DNA of 64,000 nt, from assembly GCF_001440415.1 (NCBI RefSeq), contig NZ_LLYA01000035.1, forward strand, positions 122,079 to 186,078. The letters run 5' to 3'. Shown here piece by piece: positions 8,069 through 17,547 of this stretch (within the stretch, counting starts at the first letter, position 1; every line of letters starts with the position of its first letter). The DNA comes from Bradyrhizobium retamae. Lineage in GTDB: Bacteria; Pseudomonadota; Alphaproteobacteria; Rhizobiales; Xanthobacteraceae. The notes below the pieces were generated by a model. The model was not told the origin of the DNA. It saw only the letters and a program-made list of their open reading frames with translations, and made no database searches. Made by a program: the position numbers and the translations under genes.

Positions 8069-8391
8069 AGACCCGCTTACCGCCATGCCAGGCATGGCGG
8101 CCCGTGTTGCGCAGACTGCTCGAAGTTGTCTGCGTTCCCGGTCATCCACGGCTTATCGTCATCTGCAAGACACGTGGATGGCCGGGACCTATCTGCACCA
8201 AGACGTCGTCGGCATTTGGCCCGGACCCCTAGGGGGTTTGCGAAGCAGGACCCGTCTTCGCCAACCCGTCTTCCGCCAAGGCTTCGCCGGGTTTTCAGCC
8301 CTGGTCATCCGAAGCGTCTCGCGAAGGAGGACAAGCCCGGCCCTGACGAGTAGAAGACAATACGTCTTCTCCAATTGGTCGGCCGATTGCC
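8069..8391. repeat. Repeat-rich intergenic region after RNase T2
   Basis: This 323 bp gap holds three structures and no gene. A perfect hairpin CCGCCATGCC-A-GGCATGGCGG lies at 8080-8100, probably ending the RNase T2 transcript. A dispersed-type palindrome lies at 8136-8187, with arms CCCGGTCATCCACG and CGTGGATGGCCGGG. A third block at about 8220-8345 resembles degraded copies of the same kind of element. Confidence 0.6.
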
Positions 8392-9252
8392 ATGAACTAC
8401 CGACACGCCTTTCACGCCGGCGGCTTTGCCGATGTCATCAAGCACATCGTGTTGGTGCGCATGCTGATCTATCTCCAGGAGAAGCACGCCCCGTTTCGCG
8501 TCATCGACAGCCATGCCGGCGCCGGGCGCTATGATCTCACGGCTGAGGAGGCGCGCCGCGGCGGCGAATGGCTGACCGGCATTGCGCGGGTAATGCAGGC
8601 GCGGTTCTCGGAAAGCGCGCTGCCGCTGGTGACCCCCTATCTCGATATCATCAGGGCATTCAATGCGCCGGGCCGGCTCGAGGCCTATCCCGGATCGCCC
8701 CTGATCGCCCGCGCGCTGCTGCGGCCGCAGGACCGCCTCACGGTTTGTGAAATCGAGCCCAATGCCCGCAGGCAATTGATTGATGCGCTGCGCCGCGACA
8801 GCCAGGCGCGGGTGGTCGACCTCGACGGCTGGACAGCGTTGCCGGCCTTCGTGCCTCCCAACGAGCGGCGCGGTCTGGTGTTGATCGACCCCGCATTCGA
8901 GCAAAAGGACGAATTCGAGCGGCTGGCCGGCGGCTTCGCCGAAGCCTACGCGAAGTGGCCGACCGGCAGCTATCTGATCTGGTATCCGGTGAAGAGCCGG
9001 CGGGCCACCGACACCCTGGCACGGCTCGTCGCAGACGCTGCCGCGGCCAGCAAGCCGGCCGGGAAATGTCTGCGGCTTGAATTCAGCGTTGCACCGCAGG
9101 AGCCGGGCGGCCCCCTCGCCTCCACCGGCCTGCTGATCGTCAATCCGCCGTGGACGCTGGCCGGTGAGTTGAAGACAATTCTACCCGAACTCGAAAAACC
9201 GCTCGGCCAGGGCGGGGCCGGCCGGTTCAGGCTGGAGACGCCCAAGCCGTGA
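8392..9252 (+). CDS. rlmJ: 23S rRNA (adenine2030-N6)-methyltransferase
   Basis: A SAM-dependent methyltransferase that modifies A2030 of 23S rRNA, 286 residues as expected for RlmJ (formerly ComJ/YhiR). The family N-terminus MNYRHAFHAGGFADVIKH is fully present, followed by VIDSHAGAGRYDL (SAM binding), SPLIARALLRPQDRL and the catalytic motif IV, here LIDPAFEQKDEF. Most N6-adenine methyltransferases have (D/N)PP(Y/F); this protein has DPAF. The C-terminal half contains the conserved WYPVK block. The gene stands alone after the repeat region. Confidence 0.92.
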   Translation: MNYRHAFHAGGFADVIKHIVLVRMLIYLQEKHAPFRVIDSHAGAGRYDLTAEEARRGGEWLTGIARVMQARFSESALPLVTPYLDIIRAFNAPGRLEAYPGSPLIARALLRPQDRLTVCEIEPNARRQLIDALRRDSQARVVDLDGWTALPAFVPPNERRGLVLIDPAFEQKDEFERLAGGFAEAYAKWPTGSYLIWYPVKSRRATDTLARLVADAAAASKPAGKCLRLEFSVAPQEPGGPLASTGLLIVNPPWTLAGELKTILPELEKPLGQGGAGRFRLETPKP

Positions 9253-9513
9253 GCCTCCGCGCGGCCGGTGAAAAGTGCGAATCGCCGTAGGCAATTTACG
9301 CGAAACCGTATTATGCTCAGGCCGTTGGGACTGGCTTTACGTTCCGCTTCCGCGAATGGTTGCGGCGGAGTGATCAAGGCCGAATAAAATCCGGGTTGAT
9401 CGGCGGCGTGAACCCGATCGGCTCAGGTGGCCAAGCTTCCGGCAGCGAATGTCCGGTCGGCCGACACGCGAGGTGCGCGTAACGGCGGAGCAATACCGGG
9501 GAGGAGTTTCCCG

Positions 9514-9729
9514 ATGGCCATGACTGGAACAGTCAAGTTCTTCAATGGAGAACGCGGCTACGGCTTCATCAAGCCCGACGACGGCGGCCGCGATGTGTTC
9601 GTGCACATCACCGCTGTCGAGCGGGCCGGATTGAAGGATTTGACTGAAGGGCAGCGCATTACGTTCGAGGTCGAGCCGGACAAGAAGGGCAAGGGCCCCA
9701 AGGCGGTCAACCTGGTGATTTCGTCGTGA
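9514..9729 (+). CDS. Cold-shock domain protein (CspA family)
   Basis: A 71-residue single cold-shock domain that binds single-stranded RNA/DNA. Both RNA-binding motifs are visible: RNP1 GYGFIKP and RNP2 DVFVHI, within MTGTVKFFNGERGYGFIKPD. The ATG at 9514 follows a strong GGGGAGGAG site; upstream in-frame codons are not part of a Csp. The upstream gap of about 260 bp (9253-9513) has no gene and could hold the long structured leader typical of csp mRNAs. I cannot tell whether it is cold-inducible. Confidence 0.92.
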   Translation: MAMTGTVKFFNGERGYGFIKPDDGGRDVFVHITAVERAGLKDLTEGQRITFEVEPDKKGKGPKAVNLVISS

Positions 9730-9831
9730 GCTGACGCTCGCGTTGAACGCGGCCTGAATTCTTGCTGCGAGGATCGCGCTGGGTGGCACAACCGTCCACA
9801 GCGGTGAGATTTGCGACGCCCTCGGCCTGAA

Positions 9832-9864
9832 GAAAAAAATCCCGGCGACTTACTGCCGCCGGGA
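9832..9864 (-). terminator. Rho-independent terminator of the outer-membrane protein gene
   Basis: On the minus strand an 8-bp perfect stem (arms 9857-9864 and 9840-9847, TCCCGGCG/CGCCGGGA) is followed by a run of seven T. It lies just downstream of the gene at 9891-10514. Confidence 0.85.
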
Positions 9865-9890
9865 GTTGGTAGCCGACAGTTTCTTTGTTC

Positions 9891-10514
9891 TCAGAAGTGA
9901 TAGTTCACGCCGGCCCGTATCAGGCCGAACCGGTAACCGTTCGACGCGCCTGTAATGACGAAGTTGCTGTTGGCCAGATCGACATAGAGATATTCGATCT
10001 TGGCGCTCCAGTTCGGCGCAAGGCCCACCTCGGCGCCGGCACCGAGCGTCCAGCCCGCATTGGTATGGGATTCCGTCAGGCCAAAGGTGGTAGCGCGCAG
10101 CTCGCCGAAGGCGAGACCGCCGGTGCCGAAGAACAGGATGTTGTTGAACGCGTAGCCGGCGCGGCCGCGAACCGTGCCGAACCAGGGATTGGAAAATTTC
10201 CATGGCGCGAAGGTTTCTTCGGCGCCGGTCGCCTGGATGTCGCCTTCGAGACCGAACACCCACGGTCCGTTCTGCCAGTTGTAGCCGGCCTGAACGCCGC
10301 CGACGAAACCGGACGGCTTGGTCGGATTGTTCGCGACCGAACCCCAGGCATAACCGAGATTGCCGCCGAGATAGGGACCAGCCCAGCTATCGGGACCGAA
10401 CTGCGTCTGGTTGACTGTCAAAGGCGGCCGCGATCCGTAGAGGTCGGCCGCCCGTGCCGACGTGGTCCAGCCGGTGGCGATCAGCGCCAGCGCGCCCCAC
10501 ACAAGCCTGCTCAT
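9891..10514 (-). CDS. Outer-membrane beta-barrel protein (Omp25/31-like)
   Basis: A 207-residue small outer-membrane barrel of the type common in Rhizobiales. It has a signal peptide (MSRLVWGALALIATGWTTSARAA), the typical mature start ADLYGSRPP, the WAGPYLGGNLGYAWG block, alternating hydrophobic strands, and a terminal aromatic strand ending in GVNYHF, the C-terminal phenylalanine recognised by the BAM machinery. The ATG at 10514 is chosen because it directly precedes the signal peptide and follows GGAGTTGGGGG. Single-gene unit with its own terminator. Function is probably structural. Confidence 0.9.
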   Translation of the reverse strand: MSRLVWGALALIATGWTTSARAADLYGSRPPLTVNQTQFGPDSWAGPYLGGNLGYAWGSVANNPTKPSGFVGGVQAGYNWQNGPWVFGLEGDIQATGAEETFAPWKFSNPWFGTVRGRAGYAFNNILFFGTGGLAFGELRATTFGLTESHTNAGWTLGAGAEVGLAPNWSAKIEYLYVDLANSNFVITGASNGYRFGLIRAGVNYHF

Positions 10515-10731
10515 CCCCCAACTCCACGCAACTGCCGCGACCTTGCCGGCGAAACCGGCCTCGTTACGGAACTCCACCTTTTCCGGTACGATTTATCGAG
10601 AGTTTTAAGTTAAAGGGTTGTTAATCCGGGTTTGCGCCCACTCATCAGTCTTAAGGAAGCGTTACCGGCCTCTCCGCGAAGACGCGCCGCGAGCGCTGGC
10701 GATGCCGCCCTGCAGCGCTTAATTTAGGCCC

Positions 10732-12801
10732 ATGGATCACGATTCTACCGACCATCCGCAGCTCCCACGCAAGGCGCGGCGGGGTTCCCAGCCGGATTTG
10801 CCGCCCCAGGACCTGACCGCCGCCGCCGACGTCGATCCCGCGACATCTGCCGCCGAGGAGGACGACGAGGCGCGCCTGCCGGAAGCCCCCGAGGAGCCGG
10901 CCGAGGCGATTGCCGAAGGCCCGCTGGCGGTCGGCCACGCAGCCATCGAAAACGCGGTGCGGCTGGCACCGACCTCTCCCGGCGTCTACCGCATGCTCAA
11001 TACCGCCAACGACGTGCTCTACGTCGGCAAGGCGAAGAACGTTCGCAAGCGGCTTGCGTCCTACGCCCGCGTCAACGCGCCCTTGCCGGCGCGCATCCTG
11101 CGGATGATCGCGGCGACCGTCACGGTCGAGATCGTTTCCACCACGACCGAGACCGAAGCGCTGCTGCTGGAAGCCAACCTGATCAAGCAGCTACGGCCAC
11201 GCTTCAACGTGCAGCTACGCGACGACAAGTCGTTTCCGTACATCCTGATCACGGGCGACCATTGGGCGCCGCAGATCCTCAAGCATCGCGGCGCCCAAAC
11301 CAGGCCCGGACGATATTTCGGGCCGTTCGCATCCGCCGGCGCCGTCAACCGCACCATCACGGCGCTGCAGCGCGCGTTTCTGATCCGCTCCTGCACCGAC
11401 GGCTTTTTCGAAAGCCGCACGCGGCCCTGCCTGCTGTACCAGATCCGCCGCTGCTCGGGGCCCTGCACGCGCGAGATCGACTTCCCCGGCTATGGCGAGC
11501 TGGTACGCGAAGCGACCGATTTCCTGTCCGGCCGCAGCCATGCGGTGAAGGAGCTGCTCGCAGCCGAGATGGAGAAGGCGTCGAACGAGCTCGAATTCGA
11601 GACCGCGGCACTCTATCGCGATCGTCTCGCCGCGCTGTCGGCGATCCAATCGCAGCAGGGCATCAATCCCCGTACCGTGGAAGAGGCCGACGTGTTCGCC
11701 ATCCATCAGGAAGGCGGCTATTCCTGCGTGGAAGTGTTCTTCTTCCGCACCGGCCAGAACTGGGGCAACCGCGCCTACTTCCCGCGCGCGGAAAAGTCGT
11801 TCACGCCGCAGGAAGTCTTGGCCTCGTTCCTCGCGCAGTTCTACGACGACAAGCCGCCGCCAAAACTCATTTTGCTGTCGCATGAGATCGAGGAATGCGC
11901 GCTGCTGGCCGACGCCCTGTGCGTCAAGGCTGGCTACAAGGTCGAAATCTCGGTGCCGAAGCGCGGCGAGAAAAAGGAACTGGTCACGCATGCGCTGACC
12001 AATGCGCGCGAGGCGCTTGGCCGCAAGCTCGCCGATACCGCGACGCAGAGCCGGCTCTTGGATGCGATGGCCGCCACGCTCGGGCTGCCGCAGGTGCCGA
12101 AGCGCATCGAGGTCTACGACAACAGTCACATCCAGGGCACCAACGCGGTCGGCGCAATGATCGTGGCAGGACCGGATGGCTTTATCAAAAACCAGTATCG
12201 CAAGTTCAACATCAAGTCCGAGGGACTGACGCCCGGCGACGACTACGCGATGATGCGCGAAGTGCTGGAGCGGCGCTTCAAGCGGCTGTTGAAGCCGCCG
12301 GAGGACGAAGCGGCCAAGGCCAAGACCGACGATGACTCCTTTCCGCAATGGCCCGACCTCGTCATCATCGATGGCGGCCGTGGCCAGCTCAACGCCGTCA
12401 GGGAAATTTTCGAGGGTCTGGGACTAACCCAGGTCTCCCTGATGGCCGTGGCAAAAGGCCCGGACCGCGATGCCGGGCGCGAGACCCTGTTCATGCCGGA
12501 CCGCGAAGCCATCAAGCTCGAACCACGCGATCCCGTGCTATATTTCATCCAGCGGCTGCGCGACGAGGCGCATCGCTTCGTGATCGGCTCGCACCGCAAA
12601 CTGCGGAAAAAGGACATCCGGGAAGCGGGCTTGCAGGAAATCCCGGGCATCGGCCCGTCACGCAAACGTGCCTTGCTGCATCACTTCGGAACACTAAAGG
12701 AGATCGAGCGGGCCTCGATCGCGGACCTCGGCAAGGTTCCAGGCGTTAGCGCCGAAAGCGCCCGCAAGATCTTTGAATTTTTCCATGCACAGGCGGGTTA
12801 A
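10732..12801 (+). CDS. uvrC: Excinuclease ABC subunit C
   Basis: The nuclease of nucleotide excision repair, which makes the 3' and 5' incisions with UvrAB. 689 residues, about 70 longer than most UvrC because of an acidic, Ala/Pro/Glu-rich N-terminal extension. Domain order: GIY-YIG nuclease ([22 protein letters not shown], from about residue 82), the cysteine region ([15 protein letters not shown]), UVR motif, the RNase H-like C-terminal endonuclease ([33 protein letters not shown]) and a helix-hairpin-helix pair ([17 protein letters not shown]). The leader at 10515-10731 is AT-richer than its surroundings and probably carries the promoter. Confidence 0.96.
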   Translation: MDHDSTDHPQLPRKARRGSQPDLPPQDLTAAADVDPATSAAEEDDEARLPEAPEEPAEAIAEGPLAVGHAAIENAVRLAPTSPGVYRMLNTANDVLYVGKAKNVRKRLASYARVNAPLPARILRMIAATVTVEIVSTTTETEALLLEANLIKQLRPRFNVQLRDDKSFPYILITGDHWAPQILKHRGAQTRPGRYFGPFASAGAVNRTITALQRAFLIRSCTDGFFESRTRPCLLYQIRRCSGPCTREIDFPGYGELVREATDFLSGRSHAVKELLAAEMEKASNELEFETAALYRDRLAALSAIQSQQGINPRTVEEADVFAIHQEGGYSCVEVFFFRTGQNWGNRAYFPRAEKSFTPQEVLASFLAQFYDDKPPPKLILLSHEIEECALLADALCVKAGYKVEISVPKRGEKKELVTHALTNAREALGRKLADTATQSRLLDAMAATLGLPQVPKRIEVYDNSHIQGTNAVGAMIVAGPDGFIKNQYRKFNIKSEGLTPGDDYAMMREVLERRFKRLLKPPEDEAAKAKTDDDSFPQWPDLVIIDGGRGQLNAVREIFEGLGLTQVSLMAVAKGPDRDAGRETLFMPDREAIKLEPRDPVLYFIQRLRDEAHRFVIGSHRKLRKKDIREAGLQEIPGIGPSRKRALLHHFGTLKEIERASIADLGKVPGVSAESARKIFEFFHAQAG

Positions 12802-12903
12802 GGGGACTTCGCGTCGAGAGGCATGTCATTTGGGCGTCGCCTGCGACAGATGATCTAAATCCGCACGGTTGACCTTCACGCTCCAGCGGTATTGGTAAGA
12901 CGG

Positions 12904-13518
12904 ATGAACATCGCGACGACCAGGGGGCAGGCCAAGACCCTGTCCCTGCCGAATATTCTAACCTACGCCCGTATTGCCGCCATTCCGGTGGTGGTCGGCT
13001 GCGTTTTCGCCCAATCCATCCAGGACGGCCCGCTGTGGCTGCGCTGGGTAGCGCTGGCGGTCTTCCTCGCCGCCGCCGTGACCGATTACCTTGATGGCTA
13101 CTATGCGCGAATTTGGGACCAGCAATCCGCCTTTGGCCGGATGCTCGATCCGATCGCCGACAAGCTCCTGGTAGCGTCCTGCCTCTTGATGCTGGCCGCC
13201 GATAGCAGCATCCACGGCTGGACCCTGTGGGCCGCCATCGTGATCCTGTGCCGAGAGATTCTGGTCTCGGGCTTGAGGGAATATCTCGCGGCGTTGCGGG
13301 TCAGCGTACCCGTGACCAAGCTGGCCAAATGGAAGACCACGATCCAACTGGTCGCAATCGGTTTCCTGATCGCGGGCGAAGCGGGCGAGCAGCTCCTGCC
13401 TGCAACCACCCTGATCGGTATCGTCCTGTTGTGGATGTCGGCGCTCTTCACGATCTACACCGGCTGGGACTATTTCCGCGCCGGGATCCATCACCTCATC
13501 AAGGAGGATGAGGGATGA
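12904..13518 (+). CDS. pgsA: CDP-diacylglycerol--glycerol-3-phosphate 3-phosphatidyltransferase
   Basis: An inner-membrane enzyme that makes phosphatidylglycerophosphate, the first step to phosphatidylglycerol and cardiolipin. The CDP-alcohol phosphatidyltransferase signature is complete: D-x2-D-G-x2-A-R-x8-G-x3-D-x3-D, seen as DYLDGYYAR ... FGRMLDPIADK. Four to six hydrophobic helices surround it, and LPNILTYARI is the typical N-terminus. I use the ATG at 12904 rather than the TTG at 12892. The stop overlaps the moaD start (ATGA), so pgsA, moaD, moaE and prmB are probably co-transcribed. Confidence 0.95.
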   Translation: MNIATTRGQAKTLSLPNILTYARIAAIPVVVGCVFAQSIQDGPLWLRWVALAVFLAAAVTDYLDGYYARIWDQQSAFGRMLDPIADKLLVASCLLMLAADSSIHGWTLWAAIVILCREILVSGLREYLAALRVSVPVTKLAKWKTTIQLVAIGFLIAGEAGEQLLPATTLIGIVLLWMSALFTIYTGWDYFRAGIHHLIKEDEG

Positions 13519-13766
13519 GGGTTAAATATTTCGCCTGGGTGCGTGAGCGGGTCGGCGTCGCGGAAGAAACCGTCGAGCCGCCGGCCGACGTGCGCACCGT
13601 TGCCGATCTGATCGGCTGGCTTTCCAGCCGTGGCGAGACTTACGCCCATGCCTTCGAGAAGCCGAAGGTGATCCGCGCTGCGATCGACCAGGCCCATGTC
13701 AAGCCCGATGCCGTGATATCCGGCGCACGCGAGATTGCGTTCTTCCCGCCGATGACCGGCGGCTGA
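13515..13766 (+). CDS. moaD: Molybdopterin synthase sulfur-carrier subunit
   Basis: An 83-residue ubiquitin-fold protein whose C-terminal glycine is thiocarboxylated and then donates sulfur to precursor Z in molybdenum cofactor synthesis. It starts MRVKYFAWVRERVG and ends PPMTGG, the obligatory Gly-Gly terminus. The start overlaps the pgsA stop by 4 bp, and the partner gene moaE begins 6 bp downstream, the usual moaDE order. Confidence 0.95.
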   Translation: MRVKYFAWVRERVGVAEETVEPPADVRTVADLIGWLSSRGETYAHAFEKPKVIRAAIDQAHVKPDAVISGAREIAFFPPMTGG

Positions 13767-13772
13767 CTTACT

Positions 13773-14240
13773 ATGTCCGTCACCGCGACCATCCGTATCC
13801 AGGCAGGCGATTTCGACGCTGCGCAGGAGATCGCGGCGCTCACCGGAGACCGCACCGATATCGGCGCGGTCGTCACCTTCAGCGGCATCTGCCGCGGCAG
13901 CGAGAACGGCGAGCCGATCGCAGCCCTGACGCTCGAGCATTATCCCGGCATGGCCGAGGCCGAGATCGGGCGCCACGCCGACGAGGCGCTGTCGCGCTGG
14001 CCCTTGCAGGGCCTCACCATCATTCACCGGTTCGGCCGCATCGCGCCGGGCGAGAACATCGTGCTCGTGGTAACCGCCTCACCGCACCGCCAGGCGGCCT
14101 TCGAAGCGGCGGAATTCCTGATGGATTATCTGAAGACCAACGCGCCGTTCTGGAAGCGCGAGGAAAGCGAAAAAGGCGCGAGCTGGATCGAAGCGCGCGA
14201 TCATGACGACGCTGCAGCCGCGCGCTGGACCAAGTCCTGA
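13773..14240 (+). CDS. moaE: Molybdopterin synthase catalytic subunit
   Basis: The large subunit of molybdopterin synthase, 155 residues, which transfers two sulfurs from MoaD to cyclic pyranopterin monophosphate. Recognisable blocks are GAVVTFSGICRG, LTLEHYPGMAEAEI, IHRFGRIAPGENIVLV, ASPHRQAAFEAAEFLMDYLK and the active-site lysine region APFWKREE. It directly follows moaD and its stop overlaps the prmB start by 1 bp (TGATG), implying coupled translation. Confidence 0.95.
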   Translation: MSVTATIRIQAGDFDAAQEIAALTGDRTDIGAVVTFSGICRGSENGEPIAALTLEHYPGMAEAEIGRHADEALSRWPLQGLTIIHRFGRIAPGENIVLVVTASPHRQAAFEAAEFLMDYLKTNAPFWKREESEKGASWIEARDHDDAAAARWTKS

Positions 14241-15205
14241 TGGCCAAACGCACGAAGCCGGCGGCGAAGCGCGGCCAGACCACATCGAGGCTTCCCAAGG
14301 TCGGCGCGGGAGAATTGCTGACGCTGCTCGATTTCGTCCGCTATGCCGTCAGCCGCTTCGTCGAGGCCAAACTGGTATTTGCGCACGGCACCACCGATCC
14401 GCTTGCCGAAGCCGCATTCCTGGTCTGCGAAGCGCTGCACCTGCACCCCGACCACTTCGAGACGTTCGCGACCGCGCGCGTCACCGCCGCCGAAGGCAAG
14501 AATATCCTCGATCTGATCGCGCGCCGCGTCACCACGCGAAAGCCCACCGCCTATCTCGTCAACAAAATCTATATACGCGGCCTGCCCTTTTACGTCGACG
14601 AGCGCACCATCGTGCCGCGTTCCTTCATCGGCGAATTGCTGGACCAGCACTTCGGCCGCGATGGCGATGACGAGGCGGGCTCGCTGATCTCGGATCCTGA
14701 CACGGTGGAAAGCGTGCTCGATCTCTGCACCGGCTCGGGCTGTCTTGCCATCCTGGCCAGCCGGAATTTTCCGAATGCGGCGATCGACGCCGTGGATATC
14801 TCCAAGGATGCGCTCGAAGTCGCCGCGCGCAATGTCGGCGATTACGGGCTTCAGGACAGGCTCACGCTCTACCGCGGCGATCTGTTCAAGCCGCTGGGGG
14901 ATAAGCGCTACGACCTCATCATTTCCAATCCGCCCTATGTCGATGCGGAAGGCATGGCCGGCCTGCCGCGCGAATGCCGTGCCGAACCGAAACTCGCCTT
15001 CGATGGCGGCTCCGATGGGCTCAACATTGTCAGGCGCATCCTCGACGAGGCGGCCGCGCACCTGACGCCACAGGGCGGGCTATTATGCGAGATCGGCCGC
15101 TGCCGCCCGCAACTGGAAGCCGCCTATCCGCAACTGCCGCTGCTCTGGCTCGATACCGAGGATTCCGAGGGCGAAGTATTCTGGATCGCGGCGACCGATC
15201 TCTGA
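14240..15205 (+). CDS. prmB: Ribosomal protein L3 N5-glutamine methyltransferase
   Basis: A PrmB/HemK-family SAM methyltransferase, 321 residues, predicted to methylate the glutamine of ribosomal protein L3 (GGQ-like site). Seen: a lysine-rich start, the PrmB N-terminal helical domain (LLTLLDFVRYAVSRF), YLVNKIYIRGLPFYVDERTIVPRS, SAM motif I (VLDLCTGSGCLAILAS), acidic motif AVDISKDAL and catalytic NPPY (IISNPPYVDAEG). Its closest relative PrmC methylates release factors; the FYVDERTIVPRS segment and extra N-terminus favour PrmB. Last gene of the pgsA-moaDE cluster. Confidence 0.9.
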   Translation: MAKRTKPAAKRGQTTSRLPKVGAGELLTLLDFVRYAVSRFVEAKLVFAHGTTDPLAEAAFLVCEALHLHPDHFETFATARVTAAEGKNILDLIARRVTTRKPTAYLVNKIYIRGLPFYVDERTIVPRSFIGELLDQHFGRDGDDEAGSLISDPDTVESVLDLCTGSGCLAILASRNFPNAAIDAVDISKDALEVAARNVGDYGLQDRLTLYRGDLFKPLGDKRYDLIISNPPYVDAEGMAGLPRECRAEPKLAFDGGSDGLNIVRRILDEAAAHLTPQGGLLCEIGRCRPQLEAAYPQLPLLWLDTEDSEGEVFWIAATDL

Positions 15206-15311
15206 ACTGTCCGATTGCGCGAAAAATATCACGTCGTGGTGGCGTTCCCGTGTCGCGACGAAACTGATACCTTGGGGCAAATCCGACGTTCAAGCTGAAG
15301 AGAGGCCTTCC

Positions 15312-16658
15312 ATGCTGGACAAGAGCCCCCGCCCCACCCCGGTCAATGTTCCGAACGATCTCGCCGCGCACTGGATGCCGTTCACCGCGAACCGGGCGTT
15401 CAAGAAGAACCCGCGGCTGCTCGCCGGCGCGAAAGACCTGCATTACTTCACCGTCGACGGCCGCAAGATCATCGACGGTGCCTCGGGCATGTGGTGCACC
15501 AATGCCGGACACGGCCGCACCGAGATTTCGTCGGCAATCGCCAAGCAAGCCGAGGCGCTGGACTACGCGCCGCCGTTCCAGTTCGGCATCCCGCAGGCCT
15601 TCGAACTTGCGAGCCGCATCGCCGAGCTGGCGCCCGATGGGCTCGACCACGTGTTCTTCTGCAACTCCGGCTCGGAAGCGGCCGACACCGCGCTGAAGAT
15701 CGCGCTCGCCTATCACCAGATCAACGGCCAGGGCAGCCGCATCCGCCTGATCGGCCGCGAGCGCGGCTATCACGGGGTCGGCTTCGGCGGCACCGCCGTC
15801 GGCGGCATCGTCGGCAACCGAAAACTGTTCGGCTCGCTGCTCACCGGCGTCGACCATCTGCCGGCGACCTATGACCGCGAGAAGCAGGCGTTCAGCAAGG
15901 GCGAACCGGAATATGGCGCGCATTTCGCCGACGAGCTCGAACGGCTCGTTAACCTGCACGGCGCCAACACCATCGCTGCGGTGATCGTCGAGCCGATGGC
16001 TGGCTCGACCGGCGTGCTGCCGGCACCGAAGGGCTATCTCAAGCGGCTGCGCGAGATCACCCAGAAGCACGGCATCTTGCTGATCTTCGACGAGGTCATC
16101 ACCGGCTATGGCCGGCTCGGCTTTGCCTTTGCCGCCGAGCGCTACGGCGTCACGCCCGACATGCTGACCTTCGCCAAGGGCGTCACCAATGGCGCCGCGC
16201 CGATGGGCGGCGTGCTGGTGCGCGACACCATCCATGATGCCTTCATGAGCGGCCCGGAACATGTGGTCGAGCTGGCCCATGGCTACACCTATTCCGCGCA
16301 CCCGCTGGCCTGCGCCGCGGCTCTTGCCACGCTCGACATCTACCGTGACGAGAAGCTGTTCGAGCGCGCGCGTGAGCTCGAGCCGAAATTCGCCGACGCT
16401 GTGATGTCGCTGCGCAACGAGCCAGGCGTCGTGGATATTCGCACCATCGGCTTGACCGCCGGCATCGATCTCGCACCGGTTGCCGACGCGCCGGGCAAGC
16501 GCGGCTTTGCCGGGCTCAACAGCGCCTTCCACGACAACGACCTGATGCTGCGGGTGGCCGGCGATACGCTGGCGCTGACGCCGCCTTTGATCATCACCGA
16601 AGACCAGATCGGCGAGATTATCGACAAGGTCGCCAAGGTGATCCGCGCGACGGCGTAG
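15312..16658 (+). CDS. Omega-amino acid--pyruvate aminotransferase (class III)
   Basis: A 448-residue class-III PLP aminotransferase, close to omega-amino acid:pyruvate transaminases that deaminate beta-alanine and related amines. Family hallmarks: the N-terminal LAAHWMPFTANRAFKKNPR, GMWCTNAGHGR, the PLP-binding FFCNSGSEAADTALK and YHGVGFGGTAVGG, the aspartate in LIFDEVITGYGRLG, and the lysine in LTFAKGVTNGAAPMGG. It stands alone downstream of prmB with 106 bp between them. Beta-alanine or taurine-type substrates are likely; the exact substrate cannot be read from sequence. Confidence 0.9.
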   Translation: MLDKSPRPTPVNVPNDLAAHWMPFTANRAFKKNPRLLAGAKDLHYFTVDGRKIIDGASGMWCTNAGHGRTEISSAIAKQAEALDYAPPFQFGIPQAFELASRIAELAPDGLDHVFFCNSGSEAADTALKIALAYHQINGQGSRIRLIGRERGYHGVGFGGTAVGGIVGNRKLFGSLLTGVDHLPATYDREKQAFSKGEPEYGAHFADELERLVNLHGANTIAAVIVEPMAGSTGVLPAPKGYLKRLREITQKHGILLIFDEVITGYGRLGFAFAAERYGVTPDMLTFAKGVTNGAAPMGGVLVRDTIHDAFMSGPEHVVELAHGYTYSAHPLACAAALATLDIYRDEKLFERARELEPKFADAVMSLRNEPGVVDIRTIGLTAGIDLAPVADAPGKRGFAGLNSAFHDNDLMLRVAGDTLALTPPLIITEDQIGEIIDKVAKVIRATA

Positions 16659-16684
16659 TCGCCAGCATCGGCTCTGACCGGGCA

Positions 16685-16709
16685 GGAACATTCGAAACGA
16701 CCCCGCGTT
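16685..16709 (+). promoter_or_regulatory. Candidate EcfG-type general stress promoter
   Basis: GGAAC (16685-16689) is followed after exactly 16 nt by CGTT (16706-16709). This fits the GGAAC-N16/17-CGTT consensus of the alphaproteobacterial general stress sigma factor EcfG. It lies 59 bp upstream of the membrane-protein gene at 16769 and in the right orientation. Confidence 0.6.
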
Positions 16710-16768
16710 CATTACTTTCGGACTTTTGGCGGAGGCAATCCTGCCTCCGCCAGCGGAGAACTGCGGAG

Positions 16769-17392
16769 ATGCTCGCGCCTTCGAGCGGCTTGCTGCGCGC
16801 CGGGATCGAACTGAAGCTGAATCAGCTCAAGCTGGCGACGCGGTCGTATTTGCGCGATCGGACCCATCAGGCGACCGGAACGATGACTTCCTATGCCATC
16901 GCCGCAGGCCTGTTCGCAGCAGCGGGCATTTTCCTGATCGCCGCCTGCCTGGTCGGCATGACCGCGTTGTTTCGCTGGATCGAGATCCATTACGGGCCGT
17001 TTTGGGCTTTCGGCGCGATTGGCGCGTTGCTCGCGACAATCGCCGCGATTTGCGCCGGGCTCTCCGCCGCCAAGCTCAGACAAAGGCCGCCGCAGTTTCC
17101 TTCGCTTACAAGCCGCCTGCGCGTGGCGATCAAGGCCAGTCCAGTTGAACCGGACCAGATCGAGGCGACGCGGGACACCGCCAGGTCAAATTTGGCCAGG
17201 TCAGTTTTGCAGGCACCCTCGGCATCTCCAACGCGCAGCCGTGCTCGGCGCCGATCTCCGGGAAAGGACAGGAATCTGCAGGCCGGTCTTATCCTGATGG
17301 CGACATTGCTGGGCCTGGCGGCAACGCGACGGCGATGGCGCGGCACTCGGACGTTTGACGGCGCAACGGCGCTGGCTATTGCACCGCTTTGA
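16769..17392 (+). CDS. Holin-superfamily-like integral membrane protein
   Basis: A 207-residue membrane protein resembling the phage-holin-like family PF07332 seen widely in Rhizobiales genomes, where it is not a phage gene. An amphipathic N-terminal helix (GIELKLNQLKLATRSYLRD) precedes two strong membrane helices (SYAIAAGLFAAAGIFLIAAC and FGAIGALLATIAAICAGLSA). Then come a basic linker and a third hydrophobic stretch (LQAGLILMATLLGLAAT) with an Arg-rich end. The role is unknown. A candidate EcfG stress promoter precedes it, which fits general stress regulation. The next gene, an EAL protein, follows in the same direction. Confidence 0.65.
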   Translation: MLAPSSGLLRAGIELKLNQLKLATRSYLRDRTHQATGTMTSYAIAAGLFAAAGIFLIAACLVGMTALFRWIEIHYGPFWAFGAIGALLATIAAICAGLSAAKLRQRPPQFPSLTSRLRVAIKASPVEPDQIEATRDTARSNLARSVLQAPSASPTRSRARRRSPGKDRNLQAGLILMATLLGLAATRRRWRGTRTFDGATALAIAPL

Positions 17393-17547
17393 TCGCAGGT
17401 TCCGACCGTGTTCAAAGAACACTAGCTCTGCGAATCAACATTGATGCTAAGGTTGCGCCGCTGGGAAAAGCGCGAGTCGGACGATGCCTGAAACTTCCGT
17501 GTTTTCCCGGGGGAGCACAGTTCGGACCTGAAGGCGTAGCGCGCGAC

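Noticed and set aside
16769..17392. Prophage holin
   Set aside because: No lysin, spanin or other phage gene nearby; the family is chromosomal in Rhizobiales and a stress-type promoter precedes it.
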